Assembly: GCA_902776645.1 (NCBI GenBank)
Contig: CACYQT010000057.1
Coordinates: forward strand, 1 to 40,009
Source: an uncultured bacterium
GTDB lineage: Bacteria; Verrucomicrobiota; Lentisphaeria; Oligosphaerales; Oligosphaeraceae
Reading direction: 5' to 3'
DNA: 40,009 nt
The notes beneath the pieces are model-generated. The model saw only the letters and a list, made by a program, of their open reading frames with translations. It was not told the origin of the DNA and did no database searches. Position numbers and translations under genes: made by a program. Each line of letters starts with the position of its first letter. Position 1 is the stretch's first letter. Positions 8,275-16,347 of the stretch are shown one piece after another.

Positions 8275-8595
8275 TTACTCATCTGATGACTTATGGGTAC
8301 AGCTGGAGATTGCAGCATTCACAACAGCCCGACAAATGCATAGGCAAAGAAACACAAAAACGTCAATCGGTATATAAAGAATTCCAACGATTATAGTTAC
8401 TGTAAGTCTTGTAGCGGCCCCTCCCATACTATAGAAGAGACTCCCTGAATGAAAAGGTTCTGCAAGATATATGAGAAATGGATGCAGGTCAATGCCACCA
8501 CTTCTGCCTCCATTCCATAAAAAAGCGAGCAACATGCCAATAATTGATGGCATAAGACTAATCATTATTAGCAAAACTATTCGCTTATTTTTCAT
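8275..8595 (-). CDS. Small hydrophobic membrane protein of unknown function
   Basis: The 106-residue product starts with a positively charged end and a hydrophobic segment (RIVLLIMISLMPSIIGMLLAF). A short polar loop and a second long hydrophobic region (TVTIIVGILYIPIDVFVFLCLCICRAVV) follow. No family was recognised. AAGAAAC precedes the ATG by about 5 bases. It lies between repeat copies C and D and is the first gene of the minus-strand row. Confidence 0.5.
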   Translation of the reverse strand: MKNKRIVLLIMISLMPSIIGMLLAFLWNGGRSGGIDLHPFLIYLAEPFHSGSLFYSMGGAATRLTVTIIVGILYIPIDVFVFLCLCICRAVVNAAISSCTHKSSDE

Positions 8596-8623
8596 ATCTG
8601 TTTCTTAAATACAGATTCTGTTT

Positions 8624-8738
8624 TGAGTATTTTCGAGATTAAGAACCAATTGCTCGTCACTCGCTTAATCTATCTCGTCAGTCACGCATTTCAACCGTGT
8701 GGAACGGAATGGATAATTTTGACAGGAGTTTTTTGTCA
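8624..8738 (-). repeat. Cassette-associated repeat, copy D
   Basis: The left 75 bases match copy A almost base for base. The core ATTTCAACCGTGTGGAACGG (8688-8707) and the right end GGAGTTTTTTGTCA match copy C. It is the outermost copy, next to the divergent AlbA-type gene. Confidence 0.85.
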
Positions 8739-8875
8739 TTTGAGAAGCTAAATGGCGAAGGTCTTAGCATGAAAATAGAAGACTATTCCCGCTATTTTCT
8801 TGGAAATCTTTTCTTTCACATGTATATTTAAGAAGATAAATATGAGGAGTTTTACCAAATAAGGACTCTTGGATC

Positions 8876-10300
8876 ATGATTCAACTGGATATTGAAAAGC
8901 TGATAGGTGAAGCGACTGCATACGACAAGAAGCTTGAACTGGAGGCAAAAAGACCAAGAAGCTGGTGCAAAAGCATCAGTGCATTTGCCAATGGCGATGG
9001 CGGAGCATTGATCTTCGGCCTTGAAAATGACGGCACTGTCGTCGGTCTGCAGGAGCCAGAAGCCACCGCAGAGAAAATCAGCGAAATCATCAAGGCACGC
9101 ATGGATCCGATTCCAGAGTTCAACCTCCGCTTTGAAAAAATTGATGACAAGGTTCTGATCATTCTTGATATTCGAAAAGGCAATGATACCCCATACTACT
9201 ATTCGGCGGATGGTGGACTCGAGACCTATATCCGTGTCGGCAATGAAAGTGTCAAAGCGGATGCGACAGAACAGAAACGTCTGATTTTGAAAGGCAGGAA
9301 CAGCACATGGGACATGCAACGTTCTGCGTATCCTGTCAACGACTTTGCCTTTTCCAAGTTGCATGAACGGTATAGGAAGTGGACCGGAAAAAGTTTTGAG
9401 GATCGTGATATGTTTTCCTTCGGGCTTGTTGATGAAACAGGCTACCTGTCCAATGCAGGCGCTCTCTTGGCAGATGAATGCCCGATGCGCTGGTCGCGTG
9501 TCTTCTGCACCCGTTGGAATGGATTGGATAAAAGCGGCGGTGTAATTGACGCCCTGGATGATGCGGAATATTCGGGAAGCCTGATTTCCCTTATGGAAAA
9601 CAGCGAGACATTCATTCTGCGAAATACCAGAAAAATGTGGCGCAAAACACCGAACTCGCGGGAGGAAATGCCAGAATATGCCGAGCGCAGTTACCACGAG
9701 GCACTGATCAATGCACTCGTGCATCGCGACAACCTTATCATCGGCAGCGAGATACACCTCGACATATTCGATGACAGAATGGAGATATACTCACCTGGGG
9801 GAATGCCCGATGGCACGGTCATTCAGGATCGCGACCCATTAACTGTTCCTTCGACTCGCAGAAATCCCCTCGTTGCAGATGTATTTGAACGCCTCGGCTA
9901 CATGGAACGGCGTGGAAGCGGATTCGGCAAAATCATCCGTTCCTATGAGTTCCAAGCTAATTACCAAGAAGAGAAGAAACCTTATTTCCGTTCAGACAGG
10001 ACGCAGTTTACGGTCATTTTGCCTAATTTGAATTACGCTGTCACTCAAGATGGCACTCAAGATGGCGGTCAAGATGGCGGTCAAGATGGCGGTCAAGATG
10101 GCGGTCAAGGTGGCGGTCAAGACAAGCTTACTGAAAGGATTATTCAAATCATCCGAAACAACAATAAAATCACCATACAGGAAATATCAAATAGAACAGG
10201 GATAAGTCTGCGGACTTTACAAAGGCGAATACCATTAATTCCCAATGTTAAATACATTGGCAGCGGTTACAGCGGCCATTGGGAGATTGTTGATGATTAG
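8876..10300 (+). CDS. AlbA_2/Schlafen-domain ATP-binding protein, putative transcriptional regulator
   Basis: An N-terminal AlbA_2 (Schlafen-type) domain spans about residues 15-130, with SISAFANGDGGALIFGLEND as its signature. A GHKL-type ATPase region (HATPase_c_4) follows at about 265-360, with SYHEALINALVHRD supplying the N-box Asn279, then SPGGMPDG and GYMERRGSGFGKI. Residues 391-416 are a QDGG tandem linker, and the C-terminus (about 417-474) is a helix-turn-helix (ISNRTGISLRTLQRRIP). Family members are found as stand-alone regulators and in defence islands; nucleic acid binding is likely and the target unknown. The 474-residue length is normal for the family. It is transcribed away from the orphan array and towards the tRNA gene. 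AAGGA lies about 11 bases before the ATG. Confidence 0.85.
   Translation: MIQLDIEKLIGEATAYDKKLELEAKRPRSWCKSISAFANGDGGALIFGLENDGTVVGLQEPEATAEKISEIIKARMDPIPEFNLRFEKIDDKVLIILDIRKGNDTPYYYSADGGLETYIRVGNESVKADATEQKRLILKGRNSTWDMQRSAYPVNDFAFSKLHERYRKWTGKSFEDRDMFSFGLVDETGYLSNAGALLADECPMRWSRVFCTRWNGLDKSGGVIDALDDAEYSGSLISLMENSETFILRNTRKMWRKTPNSREEMPEYAERSYHEALINALVHRDNLIIGSEIHLDIFDDRMEIYSPGGMPDGTVIQDRDPLTVPSTRRNPLVADVFERLGYMERRGSGFGKIIRSYEFQANYQEEKKPYFRSDRTQFTVILPNLNYAVTQDGTQDGGQDGGQDGGQDGGQGGGQDKLTERIIQIIRNNNKITIQEISNRTGISLRTLQRRIPLIPNVKYIGSGYSGHWEIVDD
10043..10120. repeat. In-frame 12-bp tandem repeat in the AlbA-type gene
   Basis: About six and a half copies of (G/A)(G/C)TCAAGATGGC encode the QDGG linker between the ATPase and the helix-turn-helix. 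The first two units begin ACTC, the rest GGTC. The arrangement parallels the NGGV linker of the fic-like gene. Confidence 0.9.
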
Positions 10301-10381
10301 CGAGAAAATCGAATAGGAGTATTCCTATAATCCGTTAATAGAATCAACAATAAGACAAAGAAACCGGCAAAAGGAAACAAT

Positions 10382-10416
10382 AAAAAATCCTGTAATTCGT
10401 TGGAATTACAGGATTT
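10382..10416 (-). terminator. Rho-independent terminator of the tRNA gene
   Basis: A perfect 13-bp stem, AAATCCTGTAATT against AATTACAGGATTT with a 6-base loop. On the minus strand it is followed by a T run. It begins 8 bases after the tRNA 3' end. Confidence 0.85.
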
Positions 10417-10423
10417 AAGGGAA

Positions 10424-10497
10424 TGGAGCATATCGGGCTCGAACCGATGACCTTCTGCATGCCATGCAGACGCTCTAGCCAACTGAGCTAATGCCCC
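10424..10497 (-). tRNA. tRNA-Ala (anticodon GGC)
   Basis: The minus strand folds as a complete cloverleaf. The acceptor stem is GGGGCAT with ATGCTCC (one G-T pair) and the discriminator is A. The D-arm is TAGCTCAGTTGGCTAGAGC, the anticodon stem is TCTGC/GCAGA with loop ATGGCAT (anticodon GGC), and the T-arm contains GGTTCGAGCC. The 3' CCA is not encoded. The gene marks the right edge of the AT-rich accessory block. Confidence 0.97.
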
Positions 10498-10564
10498 TTT
10501 TTGGTGTCAACAACATTACAATACAGCCGAATTGTCGGATTGCAAATCAAACGATGAAAAAAAA

Positions 10565-11341
10565 TCAAAATTGTTCATGATTAAAGGCGCGATGGGCCGC
10601 CTTGTCATGGTATTTGTCCTCTTCGGAAGCCAGATCCGACTCCGTATAGCCGCTTGAAATGCGTGTCACGACTACATGCATATCCTTTATTTCAAAGGAT
10701 ATGCGCCATGTCCTGTAGGCCAGGGCCAGTTCGCCGGACGGCAATGTCAGAAGACGGTGGCGCGCGGCGTCCAACGGCTCGTAGCCAAGCTGCGTCAACG
10801 CGAACTGGCGAAGGCATGACACGCCATGGTCCTCCAGCCATACCACCTGCCGCCGTGCCTCTTCGGAGAATTCCACGGCGTATTCATGACCTTCCTCCTC
10901 CCCTGTCCAGCCGAGGGAGGCATCCGGAAACGAGTCGGCATAAGGAAGATAGGGCTTGATGTCCAGGATCGGCGTGCCATCGAGCAAGTCATGGCCGGCG
11001 ATCCAGATTTCGCCTTTTTCCACATGCTGCAGCCGTACGGCGCTCATGCCGACCGGATTCGGACGATATGGCGAACGGCTCGCGAACACACCGACCTTTC
11101 GTTCGACATGCCGCGGCGGCCGCACTTTCAGATGCCATCCGTCATTCAGATGGAACCAATAGAGCACCCAGATGTGGCTGAAGCCTTCCAGATCCGCAAG
11201 TCCTTCCGCATATTCAGGATAGAGACGAATCACGCCGATGTTGTCACCCGCGACGGCTCCCTGCCGCGGCACGTCATACGGATATCGCGCCACGCTGCTG
11301 AAAACGCCTATCGGCCTGATTTGCAGAGTCTTCGGTTCCAT
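10565..11341 (-). CDS. trmO: tRNA m6t6A37 methyltransferase TrmO (TsaA)
   Basis: TrmO methylates N6-threonylcarbamoyladenosine at position 37 of certain tRNAs using S-adenosylmethionine. The N-terminal UPF0066/TsaA domain covers about residues 7-150: RPIGVFSSV at its start, GFSHIWVLYWFH, then FASRSPYRPNPVGMSAV, which contains the conserved R(S)PxRPNPIG core, and DLLDGTPILDIKPYLPYAD. The C-terminal part (FALTQLGYEPLDAARHRLL, TWRISFEI) matches the accessory domain of longer family members. At 258 residues the length is normal. It is the last gene of a minus-strand run, 34 bases after the metallophosphoesterase gene, and a functional link to its upstream partners is not evident. Confidence 0.93.
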   Translation of the reverse strand: MEPKTLQIRPIGVFSSVARYPYDVPRQGAVAGDNIGVIRLYPEYAEGLADLEGFSHIWVLYWFHLNDGWHLKVRPPRHVERKVGVFASRSPYRPNPVGMSAVRLQHVEKGEIWIAGHDLLDGTPILDIKPYLPYADSFPDASLGWTGEEEGHEYAVEFSEEARRQVVWLEDHGVSCLRQFALTQLGYEPLDAARHRLLTLPSGELALAYRTWRISFEIKDMHVVVTRISSGYTESDLASEEDKYHDKAAHRAFNHEQF

Positions 11342-11375
11342 TTCAACTGGTCATGCAGGAGCATGCCCCTCCCGT

Positions 11376-12230
11376 TCAGACCACTTCAATCAACCGTGCG
11401 TCGCCACGGAAGCCGCCGCCTGTGACATATTGCATCTTGCCGGGCACCAGCTCGCCTTCGTAGTTGAAATGCAAGTGGCCTGTAATGAACGCCTTGATCA
11501 ACGGCTCGTTTTTCACGTAGTCGATGAATTCGTTCGTCGCGAAATACGGTTGCTGCTGCTTGCGGCGATGCGCGTCATAACAGGCCATCTTCTCGGCGGG
11601 GCAGCCGCAGACGTAGGCGCAGGCGTTTTTGCGGCGAAGCATCATCTCGTCGTACAAATCCGGCGTGTAGATCGGATTGTGCATCAGCAGCAGAATCGGC
11701 AGACCCTTCGCGACTTCCGCCTTCAAGGCCGCCAGCTGGCTCCACAGGAAATAATAGTAGCCGTTGTCGACGCCGACGAGATTCACGCCGCCCACGACGC
11801 GGGAGGCAAATTCCAGATCGTATTTGGTCATCGTCTGGACAAGATTGAACGACTGATATTTGTAAGCCTCGTCCTCCCACGCTTCGCCGACATACTGGCT
11901 GAACTCGTGGTTGCCCGCGCACATGAAATAGTCCGTCCTGTCCAGATACGACTTGCCGACTTCCACATTCTTGTACGAGACGAAATCAATCAAATCGCCC
12001 GTGTGCAGCAGCAAGTCGCAGTTCCTGCTGCAGTAATCGACCATTTCGTCAAGATTTTCCTGTATGCGGTTCGTGTCGCCGACAAACGCCTTGTGGCGGG
12101 CGGCGGCCAGCTTGCGCTTCCGCTCATTGTCGCGTTCGTCCGCAAGCGACAGATGGTTGTCGGTCGCATGCAGGAAACGCAACGGTTTCGGCAGTCCGAT
12201 TTCTATTTTAGTATTAACGTATTTGACCAT
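11376..12230 (-). CDS. Calcineurin-like metallophosphoesterase
   Basis: All the metal-binding blocks of the family are visible: DNH (residues 24-26, replacing the usual DxH), GDLID (78-82), GNHEF (106-110), LMHNPIY and GHLHFN near the C-terminus. The 284-residue protein has no signal peptide, so it probably acts in the cytoplasm. The substrate is unknown; phosphodiesters or phosphomonoesters are typical. The start at 12230 is supported by AAGGA 7 bases upstream. It begins 20 bases after the GH42-like gene and is probably co-transcribed with it and with trmO. Confidence 0.85.
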   Translation of the reverse strand: MVKYVNTKIEIGLPKPLRFLHATDNHLSLADERDNERKRKLAAARHKAFVGDTNRIQENLDEMVDYCSRNCDLLLHTGDLIDFVSYKNVEVGKSYLDRTDYFMCAGNHEFSQYVGEAWEDEAYKYQSFNLVQTMTKYDLEFASRVVGGVNLVGVDNGYYYFLWSQLAALKAEVAKGLPILLLMHNPIYTPDLYDEMMLRRKNACAYVCGCPAEKMACYDAHRRKQQQPYFATNEFIDYVKNEPLIKAFITGHLHFNYEGELVPGKMQYVTGGGFRGDARLIEVV

Positions 12231-12250
12231 GATAAATCCTTTACGTGCAA

Positions 12251-14872
12251 TTAATACCGCAGGATGCGGGTCTCCGCGAACTTCAACGGCACTTCCAGTT
12301 TGTCAACCGCCTCGGTCGTCACCGCCTTGTCGGTCACGACATCATAGACGATGGCCTTTCTGGGCAGCGAGATCGTGACGACGCCGTCCTTCGTGCCATG
12401 CAGAACCATGTTCATGCCGTCCGTGTAGAAAACGCAATCCGTATCCGTATAGAGATGGATGCCAGCACGTTGCGCCGCCAGACGCGCCAACGCCCACGGA
12501 TACCGCGGCGTGCCGCAATAGATGGAATTCGCCCGCATGACGACCGCCGCCGAGCCATCCGGCCATGTGGCCAGAATTTCGTCGCCGTCCGCAGGCTTCA
12601 CGGCCATCAGCAGCGGCGTTCTGGCCATGACGGGCCAGTTTTCGGGCAGGCCGAGTTCGCGGCCGCGCGCCGTCGCCGTCGCGGTGATAACCGTTTCGGC
12701 ATTCTCCACGCGAACCAGTTCATAGCCCGTCAACGCCTTCGACGCCGCCAAATCCAATCCTTTCACAGGATCCATGATGCCCGGAGCATGCAGCCAGAAG
12801 ACGAACCTGCCGTCAATCACTTTCTTCAACTGGGCGCGTTTCACATCGTCCAACACCCACGGATTCAACATCATCAGAAGTTTTGACGAGACTTTTCCCG
12901 CCAGCAGGTCATCCAGCAGATACTGTCCGGACGCCGCGCCGAGGTGCGACGTCTCCTTGCGCTGATGGCCGATCATCGGGCCGGACACGCGGCCGCCATC
13001 CTTTGTGTAAGCGGCTGAATATTCGTCGAATACAACAGCGACCGGCGGGCGATACGGCATCGGTTTGGCGAGTTTCTGGACTTCCATCGGGCCGAGACGG
13101 CGCATCTCCTTCCAGAGTTCTCTGTCGTTGTACCATCCCAGCGTGCACAGATCCATCCACCAGCAGGCGAGATTCCGCACGATCTCCTCGCCTGTGTTGC
13201 GCAGCAGCACCTGCTGGGACTCCCACGGCGTCCTCACATAGTCACTGAGACCGCCAAGTGAGCCGCCTGCGGCAAGATACGTCCGCGTATCGTCTTCCAC
13301 CAGCCACATCTTGCCGGAATTCGTCACGGATTCACAGACGGTCATGATATGGCCGCCGCCGCCAGACAGACGGTCGTAATACGACAGCGGCGAGCAGAGG
13401 ATGTCGATGTCCGGGCATTCCAGCAGACGGCGCATGGCCAGATGGCCGCATGCGCTCATGCGGCCCATCGTTGAAAACTCAAAACCATAACCGTAGAAAT
13501 AGACGGAGAGCTTATGACCTTTCGTCGCGTCACGGACGACATGCGCGATGGACATCAGCGCGTCCGTCATTTCGTCCTGAAGGAACAGGTTGTGGTCCAA
13601 CACGGGCTGCGCCTCGCCTGGCAGCAGCAGCATGCCATAGACGGCCGCCTCGCGCCGTTCCTTCGGCAGCGGCGTCACAGCCGTCGCCAACGTCACGTTC
13701 GGATTCCGCCAGGCGGCCTGCAACGCCGCGTCCGTCCCGTATTTCTTCGCCAGCCAGCGGCGGAATCCAGCCTGTTCGCAATCCGAATAGCCATGGAACT
13801 CCTGCTGCCAACTGTCGCGATAGAACCATTCGCTCGTGTTCTGCGCACAGGGATGGTAGCCTGCCATCGTGTCCGGATATTTCGTGTCCATGTATTCGAT
13901 CAACGCGCGAAGATGCTCCCCCGCCTCCTTCCGCCATTTCAGCGACGACACGCTGACGACCGAACCATGGTTGATTTTGTTCTCCAGCCATTTCATCGTC
14001 TCGCCCGGATTCTCGTCCTTCCACCATTGCGGCGGTTCAAGTCCCACGCGCGGAATGATTTTCGCCTGTGGATTCGCCATCAAAACCTGCTCGACGACGG
14101 CATCCACCTGCCGCCAGCTGATCTCTTCGCCTTCTTTCGGCCACGGCATCGGAACGGACGGCGTGATGAAATCAACGCCGACCTCATGGGCGAACGCGAC
14201 CTGCGAACGGAACATCCCGCCTACCATATTGCTCCTCAACCGACGGATGAACACAGGCGACGCGGGGCGGTAGCCCGCGAAGATGAATTTGGTCTCGACG
14301 TCTGTCTTGATCCATACCTTTACTTTATAGATATGGCCGTCCTGCAGATTCATCGGCTTCGCGACCGTGTAGAAATGGAAGTCCGGCCATTTGCCGTTCG
14401 CCGGATCCTTCAACGTGACATGGAGCGCGGGGCCACCGTCGAGGCCACCTGTCGGGTCGATGCCGAACGTGCCGACCGTATTACGTTCATCACGTGGGAA
14501 ATACATCCAGTCAGCGTCGAGCTTGTCCGGCGTCTGGTTGAAATCGTCCGCCTTGTAGAAAACGGTTCCGTCCGTCTTGTCGATCACTTCAAAACGGTCG
14601 AGCCAGATATTCGTCGGCTTGTGGTCAAAGCGGAAATGCATCGTCAACGGCGTGTTTCCAGGCTCTTCCACCGCCGTGTCGAACTCAATCCACTGGCCGC
14701 CGGGCTTGACGACAAGCTGCTGCGCCTCCGGACCGCCGAAAAACCAACGCGCCCGCACGGGAACGCCATCGACCTGCAGCTGCGGCACGCCGTCGGCCAC
14801 CCGAACCCGCACATCCGCCGCCATCACGCTCAAACCGCAGACCGCAAGCAAAACATTCATGACTTTCATCAT
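12251..14872 (-). CDS. Secreted GH42-like glycoside hydrolase (putative beta-galactosidase)
   Basis: A signal peptide is present (MKVMNVLLAVCGLSVMAADV). An N-terminal beta-rich region of about 200 residues may bind carbohydrate (IWLDRFEVIDKTDGTVFYK, then ALHVTLKDP). The TIM-barrel part contains SVPMPWPKEGEEISWRQVD, IPRVGLEPPQWW, GYHPCAQNTSEWFYRD and a trimer-type domain with VVFDEYSAAY and a flavodoxin-like fold (LDDLLAGKVSSKLLMMLNPW). This layout resembles GH42-type beta-galactosidases. The exact nucleophile and acid/base residues are inferred rather than proven; the Glu in NTSEW is a candidate acid/base. The double ATG at 14872/14869 follows GGAGA. It is the first gene of the operon with the metallophosphoesterase and trmO. 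Confidence 0.75.
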   Translation of the reverse strand: MMKVMNVLLAVCGLSVMAADVRVRVADGVPQLQVDGVPVRARWFFGGPEAQQLVVKPGGQWIEFDTAVEEPGNTPLTMHFRFDHKPTNIWLDRFEVIDKTDGTVFYKADDFNQTPDKLDADWMYFPRDERNTVGTFGIDPTGGLDGGPALHVTLKDPANGKWPDFHFYTVAKPMNLQDGHIYKVKVWIKTDVETKFIFAGYRPASPVFIRRLRSNMVGGMFRSQVAFAHEVGVDFITPSVPMPWPKEGEEISWRQVDAVVEQVLMANPQAKIIPRVGLEPPQWWKDENPGETMKWLENKINHGSVVSVSSLKWRKEAGEHLRALIEYMDTKYPDTMAGYHPCAQNTSEWFYRDSWQQEFHGYSDCEQAGFRRWLAKKYGTDAALQAAWRNPNVTLATAVTPLPKERREAAVYGMLLLPGEAQPVLDHNLFLQDEMTDALMSIAHVVRDATKGHKLSVYFYGYGFEFSTMGRMSACGHLAMRRLLECPDIDILCSPLSYYDRLSGGGGHIMTVCESVTNSGKMWLVEDDTRTYLAAGGSLGGLSDYVRTPWESQQVLLRNTGEEIVRNLACWWMDLCTLGWYNDRELWKEMRRLGPMEVQKLAKPMPYRPPVAVVFDEYSAAYTKDGGRVSGPMIGHQRKETSHLGAASGQYLLDDLLAGKVSSKLLMMLNPWVLDDVKRAQLKKVIDGRFVFWLHAPGIMDPVKGLDLAASKALTGYELVRVENAETVITATATARGRELGLPENWPVMARTPLLMAVKPADGDEILATWPDGSAAVVMRANSIYCGTPRYPWALARLAAQRAGIHLYTDTDCVFYTDGMNMVLHGTKDGVVTISLPRKAIVYDVVTDKAVTTEAVDKLEVPLKFAETRILRY

Positions 14873-14909
14873 TTTTTCTCCATGGATATTTTTTATGACA
14901 TGTTGTGAT

Positions 14910-14942
14910 TTCAACTTACGCCTATACATTAGTATAATGTAT
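14910..14942. promoter_or_regulatory. Divergent promoter region with palindromic operator candidate
   Basis: ATACATTA (14924-14931) and TAATGTAT (14935-14942) form an 8-bp inverted repeat around a 3-base centre. The right arm overlaps a plus-strand -10 box TATAAT (14933-14938), with a weak -35 TTCAAC 17 bases upstream (14910-14915). The site lies between the GH42-like operon and the U32 gene and could control either. Confidence 0.5.
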
Positions 14943-14966
14943 TCATCCTGTCAACAAAGTCTTCCC

Positions 14967-16166
14967 ATGAAAAAAGCAGAACTTCTCGCACCAGCCGGCA
15001 ACCGCACCGCACTCGCCGCCGCCATCCAGGCAGGCTGCGACGCCGTCTATCTTGGCATGAAATCCTTCAACATGCGCGGCGCGCCAACCAATTTCACGAC
15101 GGCGCAGCTGAAAGCGGCCTCGGCGCTCTGCCGCGACCGCGGCGTCAGGCTGTACGTCACCGTCAACACGATCATCTACACGCGCGAACTATCGAAACTG
15201 CAACGACTTCTGGACGGCATCGCGCCATATGCGGACGCCGTCATCTGCTGGGATCCGGCCGTCATCATTGGCTGCCGCGAACGGAACATTCCCGTCCACA
15301 TCTCGACGCAGGCCTCCATCGCCAACACGCAGGCCGCCCTCTACTACAAACAGCTTGGCGCGGAACGACTTGTATTGGCCCGTGAATGCACGCTCCGTGA
15401 AGTCGCCGCCATCCGCAAGCAGGCGAATATCGAAATCGAAGTGTTCGCCCACGGCGCCATGTGCGTCTCCGAATCAGGCCGCTGCTTCCTTTCGCAGGAC
15501 ACGCTCGGACTTTCCGGAAACCGCGGCCTCTGCCGACAGAACTGCCGCCGCCCATATCGCGTCATCTGCCAAGACGGCCCGGGCGACTACGAAGTCTATC
15601 CAAACGACAACCATGTCTTCTCCGCGAAGGACTTATGCACCCTGCCCTTCATCGACAAACTGCTGGACGCAGGCATCGATTCGCTTAAGATCGAAGGCCG
15701 AAACCGCCCGCCAGACTATGTCCACACCGTCATCGCCGCCTACCGGCAGGCCATCGACGCATGGGCCGTCCATCAGTTGACGGACGAGCTGAAAAAGGAA
15801 CTCGTCGCCAAATGCCGCTCCGTCTTCAACCGCGACTTCTCCAACGGCTTCTTCCTCGGACGCCCCATCACGGATTTCACGGAAAACGAAAACAACGCCG
15901 CCACGCGGAAACGGACGCTCGTCGGAAAAATCATCAACTACTACCAGAAGTCGGGCATCGCACGGCTATGGCTACAGAACGGAACGATTTCCGACACGGA
16001 GGATCTCGTCATCATGGGGCCGACGACCGGCGTCGTTGAATGCCATGTCGATGCGTTCCGCCGTGAAGACGATCCGACGCTGTCGCCGCAAGCCACCGCC
16101 ACCTTCCCCTGCCCCGTCAAGCTACGCGCCAACGACGCCGTCTACAAAATCATTTCTTCTTCGTAA
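14967..16166 (+). CDS. Peptidase U32 family protein (TrhP/YegQ-type tRNA hydroxylation)
   Basis: The start MKKAELLAPAGN and AAIQAGCDAVYLG are the standard U32 opening. The family signature is complete: EVFAHGAMCVSESGRCFLS with C166 and C173, then GNRGLCRQNCRRPY with C189 and C193. These four cysteines coordinate an iron-sulfur cluster in studied members. YegQ/TrhP acts in prephenate-dependent 5-hydroxyuridine formation on tRNA, while RlhA hydroxylates 23S rRNA; the exact target here is an inference. At 399 residues it is somewhat shorter than E. coli TrhP. The start at 14967 has no Shine-Dalgarno (CTTCCC precedes ATG, as also before the FtsX gene at 24269). It has a good TATAAT box 30 bases upstream. 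Confidence 0.85.
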   Translation: MKKAELLAPAGNRTALAAAIQAGCDAVYLGMKSFNMRGAPTNFTTAQLKAASALCRDRGVRLYVTVNTIIYTRELSKLQRLLDGIAPYADAVICWDPAVIIGCRERNIPVHISTQASIANTQAALYYKQLGAERLVLARECTLREVAAIRKQANIEIEVFAHGAMCVSESGRCFLSQDTLGLSGNRGLCRQNCRRPYRVICQDGPGDYEVYPNDNHVFSAKDLCTLPFIDKLLDAGIDSLKIEGRNRPPDYVHTVIAAYRQAIDAWAVHQLTDELKKELVAKCRSVFNRDFSNGFFLGRPITDFTENENNAATRKRTLVGKIINYYQKSGIARLWLQNGTISDTEDLVIMGPTTGVVECHVDAFRREDDPTLSPQATATFPCPVKLRANDAVYKIISSS

Positions 16167-16191
16167 ATCTTATTCGACAGATATTGAAGAC

Positions 16192-16230
16192 AAAAAAGCC
16201 GAATGCGATTTTCATATCCGCATTCGGCTT
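16192..16230. terminator. Terminator between the convergent U32 and htpG genes
   Basis: A perfect 12-bp stem, AAGCCGAATGCG against CGCATTCGGCTT with an 11-base loop. The T run is strongest on the minus strand (six T), so it probably ends htpG transcripts after the heptamer array; it may also serve the U32 gene. Confidence 0.8.
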
Positions 16231-16250
16231 CTTTGTGCGATCATGCTAAA

Positions 16251-16347
16251 GCATTCAGCATTAAGCATTAAGCATTAAGCATTAAGCATTAAGCATTAAG
16301 CATTAAGCATTAAGCATTCAGCATTCAGCATTCAGCATTCAGCATTA
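16251..16347. repeat. Heptamer tandem array at the htpG stop codon
   Basis: About fourteen 7-bp units: one GCATTCA, eight GCATTAA, four GCATTCA and a final GCATTAT. The last unit contains the htpG stop codon (TTA on the plus strand, 16345-16347). The same unit in the same register is found at 21326-21353. Confidence 0.95.

Noticed and set aside
6781..8738. Canonical integron attC sites
   Set aside because: The element lacks clear RYYYAAC and GTTRRRY boxes in the right arrangement and no integron integrase is in the window; only the cassette-like layout is reported.
8852..9757. Minus-strand open frame opposite the AlbA-type gene
   Set aside because: The plus-strand product has complete AlbA and ATPase motifs; the antisense product has none.
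10424..10497. Phage attachment site formed by the tRNA 3' end
   Set aside because: No second copy of the tRNA 3' sequence and no integrase were found in the window.
11238..12254. Plus-strand open frame opposite the metallophosphoesterase
   Set aside because: All metallophosphoesterase motifs are on the minus strand, with a good ribosome-binding site there.
16251..16347. Possible CRISPR array
   Set aside because: The units are 7 bp and contiguous, with no spacers; no cas genes are present. The same holds for the 9-mers at 29370-29482.
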